DNA from: Streblospio benedicti
Taxonomy: Eukaryota; Annelida; Polychaeta; Spionida; Spionidae
Assembly: GCA_019095985.1 (NCBI GenBank)
Contig: CM032660.1
Location: 57,933,841 to 57,997,840, forward strand
Length of the DNA stretch: 64,000 nucleotides
Direction of reading: 5' to 3'
A model generated the notes under the pieces. It was given only the letters and a program-made list of their open reading frames with translations, searched no databases and was not told where the DNA came from. Shown here in pieces: positions 33,442 through 45,324 of the stretch (within the stretch, counting starts at the first letter, position 1; each line of letters opens with the position of its first letter). The translations under genes and the position numbers were made by a program.

Positions 33442-35021
33442 TTATACAAAAATAATCCCTCCAATCCTTAGAGATGTAATATTGATTAATAAATGGACCA
33501 ATATTCATATCAAACTGTACAACTAATTAAACCCAAACACCATTAAGTCTGACTTAAGAATTCAATATTCCCACCTCGATCTAGTTCAACACCAACAATA
33601 ATTGTTAAAGCAGAAGAATAGGCAACTTCAACAAATCATGCCGGCAAAAAAGAAGCGTTGCAATGTCGTCTGGAACATATGGAGCGTCGCATGAGACTTA
33701 ACAAGTAATAGTCTAAATAGAAGATTGATCTGTCAATCCCAATGACCATATTTGTGTTAATCCATGGATAACTCCTGGACTCAGGTCCTAGAGATATGTC
33801 TTTCCATGAATTTATGTTGGTGTGGTTTTATATTGACAATCAGATTAAATTAGATTATATATTTTATTACAACTTCTGAAAAGTCTTCAAACATACAAAC
33901 ATACAAACTCAAAAGAGGTTAACTATTGTTATCAATATATATCAGGTGTGATGAAGTTGAAAAATCTACGGATACTGAATTATAATGCATAGTGACAATA
34001 TAGGAACAAAAACCAATCTTTATCAGGTCATTCAGTGGATCCTACGTAATCCATATGATGGGTGGGATGTACACTACAGGGTGGGACGTACACTACATTT
34101 GGCATATAATGTCTGCCTGCTCCGCATATATTCATTGTAGATTGCTGCTATTTTTGTATATCATAATAGTTTATATCATATCTCAAACCACAGGTAAAAT
34201 AAGCAAATTAACTTGTCTTACAGTTGATTTACAAGGGGTGGGACGTACACTACAAAAACAGCAATTTCCACTTCAAGGCCTGTTGCACTTATTCGTCATT
34301 TACTTCAATATATATTTACTGTTTAACAGACTTATAATAGCATATTTTGTTCAATTATTGTAAATTGTACATATTTGTTTTTAAAATTGTGTTCTCTCCG
34401 GGACGGCAAATACATCAGTTCCTATTTTTTCAAAAAAGTATAACGAGATACTAAATTTTATTTTTGTTGTGATTTTTAATTTCTTTGATGCCTAACACCA
34501 TAAGTTATATTATACCATGCTGTTAGGAGTCAGTAGTTTCATATAGAAACATCATTTGCTGTTTTCTTTTATTTGTACATTTTAATCTTCAAGCCTTAAA
34601 ATCATGATTTTTAAAATGAGCCAGTATAACGCTGTTTTTTGGTGCAAATTTAGGCACATTTGGAACTGTAACTTCAAAACTATACAATCGATTCTTTAAA
34701 AAATAAAAAGGAGGTTAGAGATTGAGATGAATTTGACTGATGGAAATATAACAACAGTAGCGCTGTAATTACTTCAGTACAGCTGCATAACAAGATTTAC
34801 AAAAGTGACAATTTAGTGTGATATATCCGAATTTTACAACATAATGAACTAGTCACTGGCGATAAATATGTCAACAAAATTAGTGTCACAGAAAATAAAT
34901 AAAATCAAATAAGATTGTCACTGGCGTAATTGTAAGTAATTGCACTTTTCCGCGTAATTGTAATTAAAAGGCGTGTCCCGTGTAGAGGAGAGCCACACCT
35001 CTGCACGTAAAAGAACTCACC
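33442..35021. other. AT-rich intergenic DNA with a repeated 15-bp word
   Basis: No gene seen. The word GGG(A)TGGGA(C/T)GTACACTACA occurs three times, near 34058-34075, 34079-34097 and 34237-34254, in the same orientation. The rest shows no structure. Confidence 0.4.
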
Positions 35022-35150
35022 TAGTTTGAAAACTATAGCTAGTGTGATCTCCCCACACACCCGAGGCTGAGTTGGCTACCTAGCCTGCCTCTGGAGGTCC
35101 ATGTACCAACACCACGTAACCTCACCTTCCGATACACCTTAGAAGGTACT
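35022..35150 (+). repeat. Dispersed repeat, copy 2 of 2
   Basis: Matches 8005-8175 in order and orientation (GTTTGAAAACTATAGCTAGT, GAGGCTGAGTTGGCTACCTA, CCTGCCTCTGGAGG). Non-coding, possibly SINE-like. Confidence 0.6.
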
Positions 35151-35159
35151 TAGGACATA

Positions 35160-36576
35160 AACAATGAAGAAAGTGACCCTTCAAGAATGGTGTGATTGTA
35201 AATGACTTTTCTAAGTGTGCTGTAATTAGCAATTACTATTACAATCAATTACAAAGTGATTTAATTTGAATTGAGCTCATTATTTACACAGAAATTCATC
35301 GAAAATATGTTCCTGTGAAAGGTATGCTAAATTTTAGCTAGATAACATAGAATGTGAAGAATGTTGCGTTGCCGTCTCTGTGTGCAAAGAAACACGCTTA
35401 ATAAAACCCCTAGATGTTACAAAAATGCATGTTTGATTGATGAAAATCAAAAGAAATCAAGAACTGATACTACTTCTGGATAGCAGGAACATTCCAGAAT
35501 CCCTAACAATTCCCTTTGGCGCTGCTTTATATCAGTAAGGAACTGTGCAGTTATAATGAATGAGGGTGGCCTTTATGTGTATTACAAAACAAACATGAAG
35601 AGTGGCAAAGTTGGAAAGTGATAAGTGTCTATGTTTGGACAGTATATAGATGTTTATTATATGATAAATACAAAAAATGATAAAATCTATTATTTAAGAG
35701 TCATTTAATGCTCCTAATAACTAGTCGAGCACTTTCTGAACAAGCAGTTGCATGATACAAAAACCTTATGTATACAAATATAACAACGAATGTTAATTAT
35801 CATTACTTGTTCAAAATCAATATCAGTAACTCTTGCAAAAATATCTGAATCCATGTAAAATACAATTATTTGAAATAAATTTGAAAAAGCTAAAAGCCTA
35901 TAAACTTGTATTTTCCTAAAATATAAAAGACCAGACAACCAGCCTAGACTCGTGACTAATTGCGATAAATAGATTTGATTGGGTCAAAGATAACATGATT
36001 TCTCAATAACTCTGTACAATGGAATAAATAGATAGCCAAATATACAATTTGTAATTAAGTAAAAATCTAATTCTGTAACTTTTTAACACAAAACATTGTC
36101 CAGCAATGTTAGTCTCAACAAATATATGGTTGTAAAGCTTATTATTTATGACAAAATGTTAATCATATCAGCTATACACTCAAAACATAGCATGCTTAGT
36201 TTCACAGCAAACACTCACAGTCTTTATATTTCAGTGAAAAAATTTGTATGCTTACGCCATTTTATGATCACTTCTATCTTTTATCAAATAAACATTTTTA
36301 AAACATTTGAGTACGCTAATGCTTAAACTATTCTCAAATAGAAATGGAATTTTGTCTCGTGACCAAGTGTTCAAGTACTTGTCATGACCCTAAAATCTAG
36401 ATATCTGCTATTAATTTTCATAACAAAGCAAAAGTCCATAGAGCAAGTTTCTGTTGCATTACTACTAATATTTCTTTTTAGACCGCATTCGTGATGTGAT
36501 TTCAAAGTTTAAAAAAACTTCAGTGTCACAGGTACTAATATACTAATATGCACACAGCAAGTTCATGGAGTAACAT
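35160..36576. other. AT-rich intergenic DNA
   Basis: No open frame, RNA gene or repeat structure could be supported here. Confidence 0.35.
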
Positions 36577-37085
36577 TTTTTATCAAAACTCAAAAATTGT
36601 ACTGAATTTCAAAATAAAAATTATAGGAATGAAACGCTATTTTATTGCCACATCTACATTATAATTTTTATCATCCTGATTGGTTTACATAACAGTGAAC
36701 ACTTACATGAAAATGACTTATTCCAGTCTCCGAGACAGTCAGACATTTTGAGCATTCTAAAATTGGGGATTAGCACTCATAATCAGAACAGCAAAGTTTG
36801 TTTATATTTTTGTATTTGCACACACACTACTGTATCACTTGAGTGACTAGCCATGTGTATGCAAATTAAGATATTGGTATTCTAATCTTAGGAACTAATC
36901 CCCAATTTAGGCTTGTTTAAAATGTTTGACCCTCAGACTGAAAAATGCCATTTTCATGTAAGTGTTCACTATTATAAAAACTCAATCAGGATAATAAACA
37001 TTACAATGTAGATGTGGCAAAAACATAGGGTATCATTCCTATAATTTTTATTTTGATATTCAGTACCATTTTTGAGTTTTGATAC
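36577..37085. repeat. Large fold-back, arms ~190 bp
   Basis: Left arm 36577-36770 and right arm 36900-37085 are inverted copies. Shared words include ATCAAAACTCAAAAATTGTAC, CCTATAATTTTTATTTTG, CCACATCTACATT, GTGAACACTTACATGAAAAT and CTAAAATTGGGGATTAG with small differences. The loop is about 130 bp. Non-coding. Confidence 0.75.
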
Positions 37086-37239
37086 AGAATGACATTGAAA
37101 ATTCTAATAGCTGAATTATTACTCACTATTTGGCATGCTCATATCAAACATTAATGTAACTCAATATAATGCTGGTTAAAAATCAAACAGGAATGTCGTG
37201 CTTAGATCTTAGAATATAAATTACCTGAAATACCCTGAA

Positions 37240-37830
37240 TCAAATGTAAATATTTTGACACTGTATCTGTGTATGAGTGATGAGATCAACATCAGCGATG
37301 ATGACTAATAACCTCCTATGATGGTAACAAGAATAGAGCTGAAGATTAGAAAGGAGTTGTGCCAAGGCTTCTAAAGATGCCGCAGTGGCTATGTCCATTG
37401 ATAGGCTATTCCATAGTACTATAGCGGATGGGTAAAATGACTTTAGCACAGTAGTCAGCAAATGTTGCGAATTCAAAATATGAAAATGGATGAGTCTTCC
37501 TAATACGTATAGGTGCAAGGTGAACATATGATGTTGAGTCGGCAGTGATGAATTTTGTTTGAGCTTCGAGTGATTCCCAGTTGAGGCTCATTCGCATCTC
37601 AGTGGGGTACTGATGTTGTGGAAACGACTAGTGACATATCGAGCAGCTCTGCTGGAAACCCTGTATTTTTTTATGTCCCCTTGCTGATACGGGTCCGACA
37701 CTGGTGAAGCATAGTCTAGGACCGGTCCGACAAAGGCGTTGAATGCTCTTGTTTTCAACTCCCTGTTATTGGTCTAAATGTTCTGCCTGACTAGTACTGG
37801 TGCCAATGTGTTCTTGTGGTGAGAGATCCA
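37240..37830 (-). mobile_element. LINE protein C-terminal fragment next to the caspase stop codon
   Basis: On the minus strand, frames read as a LINE tail: RELKTRAFNAFVGPVLDYAS at about 37750-37690, then pieces of the ARYVTSRFHN block, and the tail FYPSAIVLWNSLSMDIATA (about 37440-37375). Stops and frame changes show decay. Similarity seems to continue upstream of 37766 in a different frame ([14 protein letters not shown]), so it overlaps the last part of the caspase coding region. Confidence 0.65.
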
Positions 37831-40800
37831 GATTTGACGGATCGTATCCTGGCAGCAAGTGCCAGAATTTGGTGAGATGATTCTCAAAATAAGGCTTCTG
37901 GATGTGTCCAGCGGCATCTCTTAGCTGGGTCACCTCTTGGATCACCTACAAAACATGGACTGTCTCAAATAATAATATGCAATAAATAATATTTGAACTA
38001 CGAAGTTTCATCTGAACTTTAAAAGCATTGCATAGTGTGTGCATTAGAGTCCTCATCAGTACACCGGGTACGCGACCGCAAATCGGGTTTGTTAAAGTCT
38101 CGGTTACAACTTTATTATGTCGAGTACTCAAAAAATTGTCTTATATAGTCAATATCATTCAGCTGATGTCATTAGAGATATGACCAGATATTCACAGAGC
38201 CATCAAACTTTAATGGGTGTAGTCGTTTTCCCGCCTTGGCTTGCAAAACAGATACCTTCTCATTGTTAGCAAGGCATCGATTTATGACGACGATTACTAG
38301 GTAGCTCGGTTCAAAATTTTGTCCTCATGAGGACCCTAGCAATGTATTCAGGGAGTGTCTCAAGTATAACATATTCACAGACTGTGAATCTCAAAGTATC
38401 TACATGCAATACATAAAAACTTTTTATTTTTCTAATTTTATCTCTCATAAAGGCCTTTACAGAAAATATATTAATCATTATACATATATGTGTATGTGTG
38501 TGTGTGTGTGTGTGTGCACGCACGCGTGCGTGCGTGTGTTTTTTCATGAACCAAAATAAAAATCTATTTTCATTAACAATGGCTGACGAGCCACAATGAC
38601 TATCCAATGTTAATGAAAATGAATTTTTATGTGTGTGTTTATAATATCTGTCATTTTCTGATTAGAAATGATAAAATCTATGGCATTTACCTTCTGCAGT
38701 AGGTCAAGAACGTGGTCAGAATGTGCGTTTTCCATAAAAACCTGCACAAGACAGCGAATAAACCATGTACCACGGTACTCGTCACGGTAGTATTTGTAAC
38801 CTAAAAGTATAGACATTTGGAAAGATATGAATTTATAATGAAAAGAGCTAAGATTTAAGTGAGAAATGGAAAATTAGATAAAATTTAAATGTGAAGTGAG
38901 AACAGGACCAGAGTTATTTGTTTTAAAGTTCAAAATAAAAACTATGATTATAAAAGTAATGCGAAAGAAGTGGCTCAGGTCACGGCCCATGTTAGTAGGT
39001 AGTAAGTCGCAGATACAGAAGTATCATGCACGTGCCACAACTGCCTGTAAGGAAAGATTCGAGGATCAAGGTTGGTGATTGAGAATGCTACCAAAATAGT
39101 GACAGACTTGGCAAGGGATTAATCCAAGACAGGATTTCGAATGTGGCCAAGTATGAACGCTTCTGAAAGATCGTAGGGAGGCTAGCTCAGTGAGAGAGCG
39201 CCTGCCTGACACAATGACTGGTCCAGTGTTAGCAGCAGACCGTGAGTTCGAGTCCACGGCCTTCCAATCTTTACAATCGAATCAACCGGACAAATTGACA
39301 TATCATCCCAGGGTTCCTCAAAAATTTCACAGTAACTATATAGACATAGATTGAAACAAGCTATTGAAACAAATCACCTTGCACCGTGCTGTATATTATG
39401 ATCATGTCCCCTTTTTCATGGATCCTCAAACAATAGTCATCATTCCCATCACCTACCACATGACCTTTTGTTTCATCATCTAAAATATGCAGAATTATAT
39501 GAGCAAACTTTAAAGACATCCACTTTAGTAGGTGACATTCAACCTTAAAATATATAAGATATTTATGTGATATTCTAAATGAATATTATTATATTCTTTT
39601 CTCTCTCTTTTCTATGGCAAGCAAGCTCCTAACCACTATATTGACATTGCTGAAGACATATGCTTCCATTTCGGCTATGTAGTCAAAACTACATCTATAG
39701 TCAAAATGGAAACATATGTCTTCAGCTATGTCAATATAGTGGGTAGGAGCTTGTTTGCCATAGAAAAGAGAGAGAGAAGAATATAATTGTATCCACAAGC
39801 ATTACATGAATATTCAATCTTATTCAGCCAATTCGTTACTTTAGTCACATTTTCACTACATAGTGGTACCCGTATGTACACTATAAAGATCCATTGATTA
39901 TACAGATCATATTGTAATAGAACCAAACGGACCACTTTATCAAATATTTTGATTTCAAGTAAAGTGAATATTGGATATTAAAAATAGTCTAATATTTCGA
40001 TGGCTGACAGTCCATCTTTTTCAAAGAAATGAGGTCATTTTCTTGGACTGTCAGCCATTGAAATATAGAGCTATAGATAAAAAGAACTGATTTAATATAT
40101 ATTATCAAATACATAGCTAATGAACTTGTTTAATAATAAGTAAAGTGAAGAAGTGAAAATAGAGAACAAAAATAGAAAAATACCTCCTTGACAAGCCAGT
40201 ATAATGAAGAGTTTTGGCTTTCCTCGTAGGTATGAGCAGTTAGTACCATTAAATGGCTCCACTAATTCAAAAATTGGCAAGATTTTACCATCAATACCAA
40301 ATACTCCACCAGGCAAACCATGGAAAAATATGCCAAACACAAATGCGTCATGATCCTTATGAATGTCTGATTTACTCTCTCTTTCTATGATGTCTAGAAT
40401 ATCCTATCAAAATAAAATTCATAGATATATCTTTTAAAATGATGAGGAAAGAAAAAATGTAACAAAATGAATTTATTGATAAGCAACAAAATCACCTTTC
40501 AAACTAGATCAAAAATGTTCAAAGAACACGGCATCACTAGAACAACGTTGACTTATGGGTAATTAAGGGAATGATCATAAATAACGATACCGGGGGTGGG
40601 GGGGGTCGTCCATTTTTTGGGGCTCGAAGGGTTAACCTACCCCCCCCACAACATTTTAAAAAGTTGAGTGACCCCCCCCCCCCCCCACCCGCTAAAGAAA
40701 AAGTCCTTTTTATAGTCATTGCATTGCTAAAAGAACATATTTGATAAAATATACTGTAGAGTGATAAAAAAGTTCAGCGACCCCCACCCCCAAAAGAAAT

Positions 40801-43800
40801 CAGAAAAGTTGGACGAATCCCCCCAACTTTTATACTGAAACCCCTCCCCCCCGCCCGCACGGTATCATTATTTATGATCCTTCCCTAACATATATACTGA
40901 AACGATGTATACTTTACAATTAAGAACTTTATGAATTTGAGGAGAAAACCGCAGAATGAATTTCCAGCAGTGATCAATATTCAGCGAAACATATTGCTCT
41001 GTGTTGGGTTGAAAAATGGATTTTTTCCTTGTAGATAGCACAATTTAATTGGCAGAGTGCCCAAAATTGAATCACTTGTGTGTCGCCGCATACCTCACAG
41101 TTGTGTAAAGTTTGAACGAAATCGGTTCATCGGTAAAAGCTCTAGGTTGTCTTGAGACATACATAGATACATATGTACATGCAGTTAGAAGGGAAGTGAT
41201 CACAAGGGTTTTCGGCTTCAGCTGCCGAAGCGACGCAATTAGGTTGATTTTATGGACTTGGGAATTAATATTATACACTTACATGCAAGTCAGTTGACTT
41301 ATGACTCTAAATCAGGTAAGGACTGTATCACACAATCTCTGATGGAATTTGAACCCTCGACCATATGACACCAAATCGTGGGTTCAAATCCCATCAGAGA
41401 CTGTGTGATACAGTCTTTAGCTGACTTGGAGTGATAAATCTAATGACTTAGGTACATATATAAGTCACCTCTTTCTCCTTATCTGCTTGTGGATGCACAA
41501 TGAAGTTGAACTTCTCAAATAGTTCACTAATATTCCGCAAATCAAATTCACTACCTATAAATTTTAGAAAACGAAAATAATTTCATCTCTTTCAATATGT
41601 CTATGTACAACATTCAATCATTTAATGAGTGTTAAGGGCTGAGTCATTATTTATGGCATGGGGACTCAGACGTTTTTTTAGAAGGTGGCGTTATGAACTT
41701 CTGACACCCCCCCCCTCCCACCAACCACGGGTTCACAAATCTAACATATGACCCCCCCCCCACAAGTTCGCAAATCTAACATTATGACACCCCCCATCCC
41801 CACCCCCACCCAAGCAACTCAAAGAATGCTTGAAATATGAATTTCGGACCCCCACACTTTTATATACACAAAACACTAAATACCCCACAACCATTCAACA
41901 CATAATTTTCAAATACATCTTTTTATGTCCTGGTAGCTATATAATGATATGACAGTAATATGAGGAAATCCAGATTTAATGCATGTTAGAAAATCTATCT
42001 TAATTAGAAATTCGATGGATGGATGGATGGATGGATGGATGGATGGATGGATGGATGGATGGATGGATGGATGGATGGATGGATGGATGGATGGATGGAT
42101 AAGATTGTTTATTTGTGTCTCATACCAATTTACAAAGATAAAACATATATATACACTAAAACAATTATGAAAATTGGGAGGTCAATATTAGACCCATTTA
42201 GAGACAATAACAGATAAAAATACCATTATTATAAAAACATAGTAAAATATTTAACTTATTGACTAGGAATAAAAAACCTTTGTCAGCTCGGCTGACTACA
42301 AACATATTGATTTCTACATTTCAATATTTCTATATGGTATATGAAGCAAATAGAAAGTGTGATGCGGGATCAGTTGGAGCAGCTCGTTGGAGGGTGAGGT
42401 GGGCGCCACATATTTAAAGTAAGAGTTCATTTAGGCAATATTTTAAGAGCTCATGTATTGCATCCAGGGTCAACGTAGGATTTTGACAGGGGAGCTAATA
42501 ATAATACAAATGTGTGGGAAGTCTTCGTTGGCCACCATAAGCCATAATAGGGCTTCTTTATCTATTGAAGATTTTGATCAGAAAATTGTCATTATCTTCT
42601 TGCATATGGTGAGAATCTGTACATGCTATATGCCACTAGAGGGGCATAGAGACATCTTCTTCCAAATATGACACGGTGCAGACTGAAAGGTTCATTATTT
42701 CCCAGAGAAAGCTGTGCTGACAACAATCATGAATATGGAATATTTTCATATGCAATCTGAAGATGTTCCCCAACCACAGGAAAATTAGAAAAAACAGACA
42801 TTTTTTTTTTGTTTTGATAGAATATTTCAATTGTTGTCCACCAACATCCATGTCCAATGTGCTGGAGACTCACTGTGGAGACTTCATGATGCCATAAGGA
42901 CCGTTCCAAATATTTCACCTGAGCCATCCCCCTCCAGCCCACCCCTAAAAAGTCTATAAATCAGAACATTTGACTTTCCCAATTTTTTTCAATGCAAACT
43001 TTTGACCCCCATCCCCCACAACATACATTTTCAAACTTCTGAACCCCCTACAACATATGTTTTCAAACTTCTGACCCAACCCCCACCCACCCACCCACCA
43101 CAACATTCAAATTTAAACATATGACCCCCTGCCAAGTTTTATTCCGACACCCCCCCCCCACGCCTTGAATTATGACTCAGCCCTACAAGCAAATCAATAT
43201 CACACCTTTTTTATGGTATTCTTGAATCAAAAATAATACATGCCTTTTCTTGTTCGTAGATCATTTTTAAATTTTAAATTGTTGATAAAGACTGTTCGTC
43301 CACGGACTTTATTCCTTACAGGATAAAATTTCTGAAAATGAAAATTGATTTGTTAAATTTTACTTTATGAATTATTCGTCACTTTATTACTTTAACACTT
43401 TAGTATTTCCTCTTTCTATGAGGCTCCTTCTTTCATAACAATACAAAAAATTATTTTGTATAGTGGTTTTAAACTTACTTCGCTCAAAATTTCTTTTCTA
43501 AGTCTACTGGTCACGTCCGCATTTAAAACATTGATATCCATTCTGGGATCTGAAACAGCAATAGTTTATATAGACCTAACAACCTTTTAAGTGTGAGTCA
43601 TGTTTTATTTATTGAGTTAAATTAAATGATAATCATGTTTAACCAAGTAATAATAAGCTTTCAACAGAATACAAGGTTTTTACCAACCTGAGTCCATGAC
43701 AGAACATTTTATTTTCATTTTTCTCTTTCGCTGTGGAGATAAAGCTTGACTTTCTTTCTCAAGTTTACTTATTTTTTTAAGTCTATTGATTTCTTCAATT

Positions 43801-44750
43801 AGCTTTCCATTTTTTTGTTGCTGAATGAAAAAACATTCTCTCCAATTTTCATGTTGAATATCCTCCTTAAATTTCATCAGGTTGGAATCTTTTTCTTTGA
43901 GCTGCTGTACTAAAACTTCAATGTCAGACTTCAGTGTCTGTACTTGGAATTCCCAGCATTTGATTTCAGAAATTAATCTGTCATTGTTTTTTGCCAGGCA
44001 TGACATTAATCCATCTTTCCCTGCGGATTCTTTCTGAAGTTTCATATAGGTTTGTTTTGTCTCCTTTGTATCCTTTTCAATATTTTTATAACGTTGATTG
44101 CTTTTTGTAAGATTTTTATTCTTTTTTTTTTTTTTTTTTAAGTCATTCTCTAATTTTTCTACATCTTTTTTCATGCTTTCCATTTCTTTTTCCAGCTTTC
44201 CTTGTTGGATCAACTGAGAATTGATGTTAAATTTATGTGCACTAAGTTCACTGCGTAAATTTTCATTTTCCTCTTTCAAATGTAAAATAACATTTCTCAA
44301 AAGTAATTCAGAAAATAACTGTTGGTGATGATCATTTGCACGTTGAAGAAACTCTTCAGATACACTCAGGTTATTAGGAGTACTAGTGGACACAGGTATA
44401 GGCCCTGGAGAAAAGTTGAACGCTGAAAAACATCGTCTTGGCCTAGGGATTTGAGTTTCATCAGCGGATGGTATGTTGCTGTTTGAGAAAAATTCTTGTA
44501 AGTTGTTGAATGATGGGGAAGGACTTTCTAGATCAAGATACGATCCATATCCACTTGACCCCACACTTGGAGGTCTTCCTATGGCCCAGGTTACAGGTGT
44601 AACTGACAAACCAGAAGTAGCTGTGGTCATATTATGAGATACTGGGTCACTGTTACTTAATGACAAATTTACTTGATGAGAAGATGTTGATGCAGACTCT
44701 GATGGAGATTGTTGTCTTTCTACATCATCTTTCTTTCCAGTCATATCCAT
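37766..44750 (-). CDS. Caspase with N-terminal coiled coil, 8 exons, 639 aa
   Basis: Caspases are Cys proteases cutting after Asp in cell death and innate immunity. Exons (minus strand): 44750-43688, 43549-43479, 43331-43244, 41554-41469, 40403-40184, 39479-39378, 38800-38691, 37945-37766. All junctions keep one frame; the coding length is 1,920 nt. Residues 1-125 are Ser/Pro-rich and about 130-335 is a coiled coil with a run of Lys. The protease starts near 379 ([22 protein letters not shown]), with catalytic His464 in [11 protein letters not shown] and Cys507 in FIILACQGD (QACQGD in caspase-8). The small subunit has [20 protein letters not shown] and TWFIRCL, including the substrate-binding Arg region. 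No CARD or DED. An in-frame stop lies just upstream of the ATG. Intron 3 uses a GC donor. Expected introns carry many repeats. Its initiator or effector role is not decidable from sequence. Confidence 0.9.
38489..38540 (+). repeat. (TG)n / (CGTG)n microsatellite in a caspase intron
   Basis: Alternating GTGTGT followed by GCACGCACGCGTGCGTGCG, inside the intron between caspase exons 7 and 8. Confidence 0.9.
39176..39300 (+). mobile_element. tRNA-like SINE head
   Basis: Contains an A box (TAGCTCAGTGAGAGAGC) and a B box in a good T-arm (CCGTGAGTTCGAGTCCACGG), and a nearly pairing acceptor stem (GGAGGCT with GCCTTCC). The space between anticodon arm and T arm is too long for a normal tRNA and no anticodon can be assigned, so a SINE or tRNA relic is more likely. 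It lies in the intron between caspase exons 6 and 7. Confidence 0.5.
39601..39774. repeat. Fold-back of a SINE tail
   Basis: Arms 39601-39671 and 39702-39774 are ~71-bp inverted copies (TTTTCTATGGCAAGCAAGCT facing its complement; TGAAGACATATG facing CATATGTCTTCA). The loop is ~30 bp. The same tail words (GTCTTCAGCTATGT, GTAGGAGCTTGC) occur once at 59120-59165 downstream of a SINE head. Lies in the intron between caspase exons 5 and 6. Confidence 0.75.
40510..41240 (+). repeat. Dispersed repeat R1, copy 1, with a nested MITE
   Basis: Left part (AACTAGATCAAAAATGTTC, ACACGGCATCACTAGAACAA) and right part (TTAATTGGCAGAGTGCCCAA, AGTTGTGTAAAGTTTGAAC, AAAAGCTCTAG, GAAGCGACGCAATT) match 62492-63285 in order and orientation. 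A separate MITE (40567-40885) splits this copy. Non-coding; lies in the intron between caspase exons 4 and 5. Confidence 0.65.
40567..40885. mobile_element. C/G-rich MITE with TAA target duplication
   Basis: Ends GGGAATGATCATAAATAA and complement of GGGAAGGATCATAAATAA, flanked by TAA on both sides (40564-40566 and 40886-40888). The interior has long C runs. TAA duplication suggests a PIF/Harbinger-type non-autonomous element. Nested in repeat R1. Confidence 0.7.
41300..41447. repeat. SINE-head fold-back
   Basis: Two tRNA-type B boxes face each other: GATGGAATTTGAACCC (antisense) and GGGTTCAAATCCCATC (sense), with outer matching words ACTGTATCACACA / TGTGTGATACAGT. Arms about 41300-41368 and 41377-41447. 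Related to the fold-back at 45325-45605. Confidence 0.65.
41636..43182. mobile_element. Inverted-repeat element with C-rich ends and (GGAT)n interior
   Basis: Left GGGCTGAGTCATTATTTATG and right complement GGGCTGAGTCATAATTCAAG enclose about 1.55 kb. TAA precedes the left end and TAC follows the right, so a TAA duplication is likely but imperfect. C runs (CACCCCCCCCC) lie near both ends; the tetranucleotide array and AT-rich DNA lie inside. It occupies the intron between caspase exons 3 and 4. It shares the GGG start, the TTATTTATG-type word and C-rich composition with the MITE at 40567-40885. Confidence 0.6.
42014..42100 (+). repeat. (GGAT)n microsatellite
   Basis: About 22 uninterrupted GGAT units inside the inverted-repeat element of the caspase intron. 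Open frames across it read only MDGW repeats. Confidence 0.95.
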
Positions 44751-44989
44751 TTTTTTTTATATTTATATATCATCCAAGTTTTGAACACAGGCCTGAATTA
44801 ATCCTCTTGACTAGATTATGGCAGTGGTAGTTTTGTCTTGATTAACAATATATTCTGGGTTAATATGCCATTTGGCCAGATGACCTGTAACAAAGATATA
44901 CAATCACTTTACAAATTACACACAATATTACAGTACGAGACTAGAAGGGGACGAGAATAAAAGAAAAATAATCTATTTTCAGCTTACTA

Positions 44990-45240
44990 ATGTTTATTAT
45001 ACTGTAAACAATATTAGTAAGAACATGCTTTGAAATGAACCTTTTATCATGAATAGTTTTCCTATAACACATTTTGTGTACACCATTCGGTAGGAAGAAT
45101 GAGATTATATGGGATAAATAATCAAATTTCACAACTATCATACTATGAATACAGTGAACAAAATACTTTTAAATGAACCTTTTATCAGCAATAGTTTTCC
45201 AAATGATACATTTTATGGACACCAAAGAGTAGTAGTATAT
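44990..45240. repeat. ~130-bp tandem duplication upstream of the caspase start
   Basis: The words AAATGAACCTTTTATCA, AATAGTTTTCC and ACATTTT..GTGGACACCA/GTGTACACCA occur twice with about 130-bp spacing and ~80% similarity. Non-coding. Confidence 0.6.
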
Positions 45241-45324
45241 AGTGATGTTTAACCTTTAAGCAAATATCTCAAAACTAAAATTGTGTAATGATTTATGATT
45301 TAATTGACTTGGGTATATATCATT

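Noticed and set aside
39176-39270. Possible functional tRNA gene
   Set aside because: The T arm and D arm are good but the anticodon region is too long and no anticodon can be assigned; a SINE head is more likely.
41979-42217. Open frames with MDGW repeats
   Set aside because: They are translations of the (GGAT)n microsatellite.
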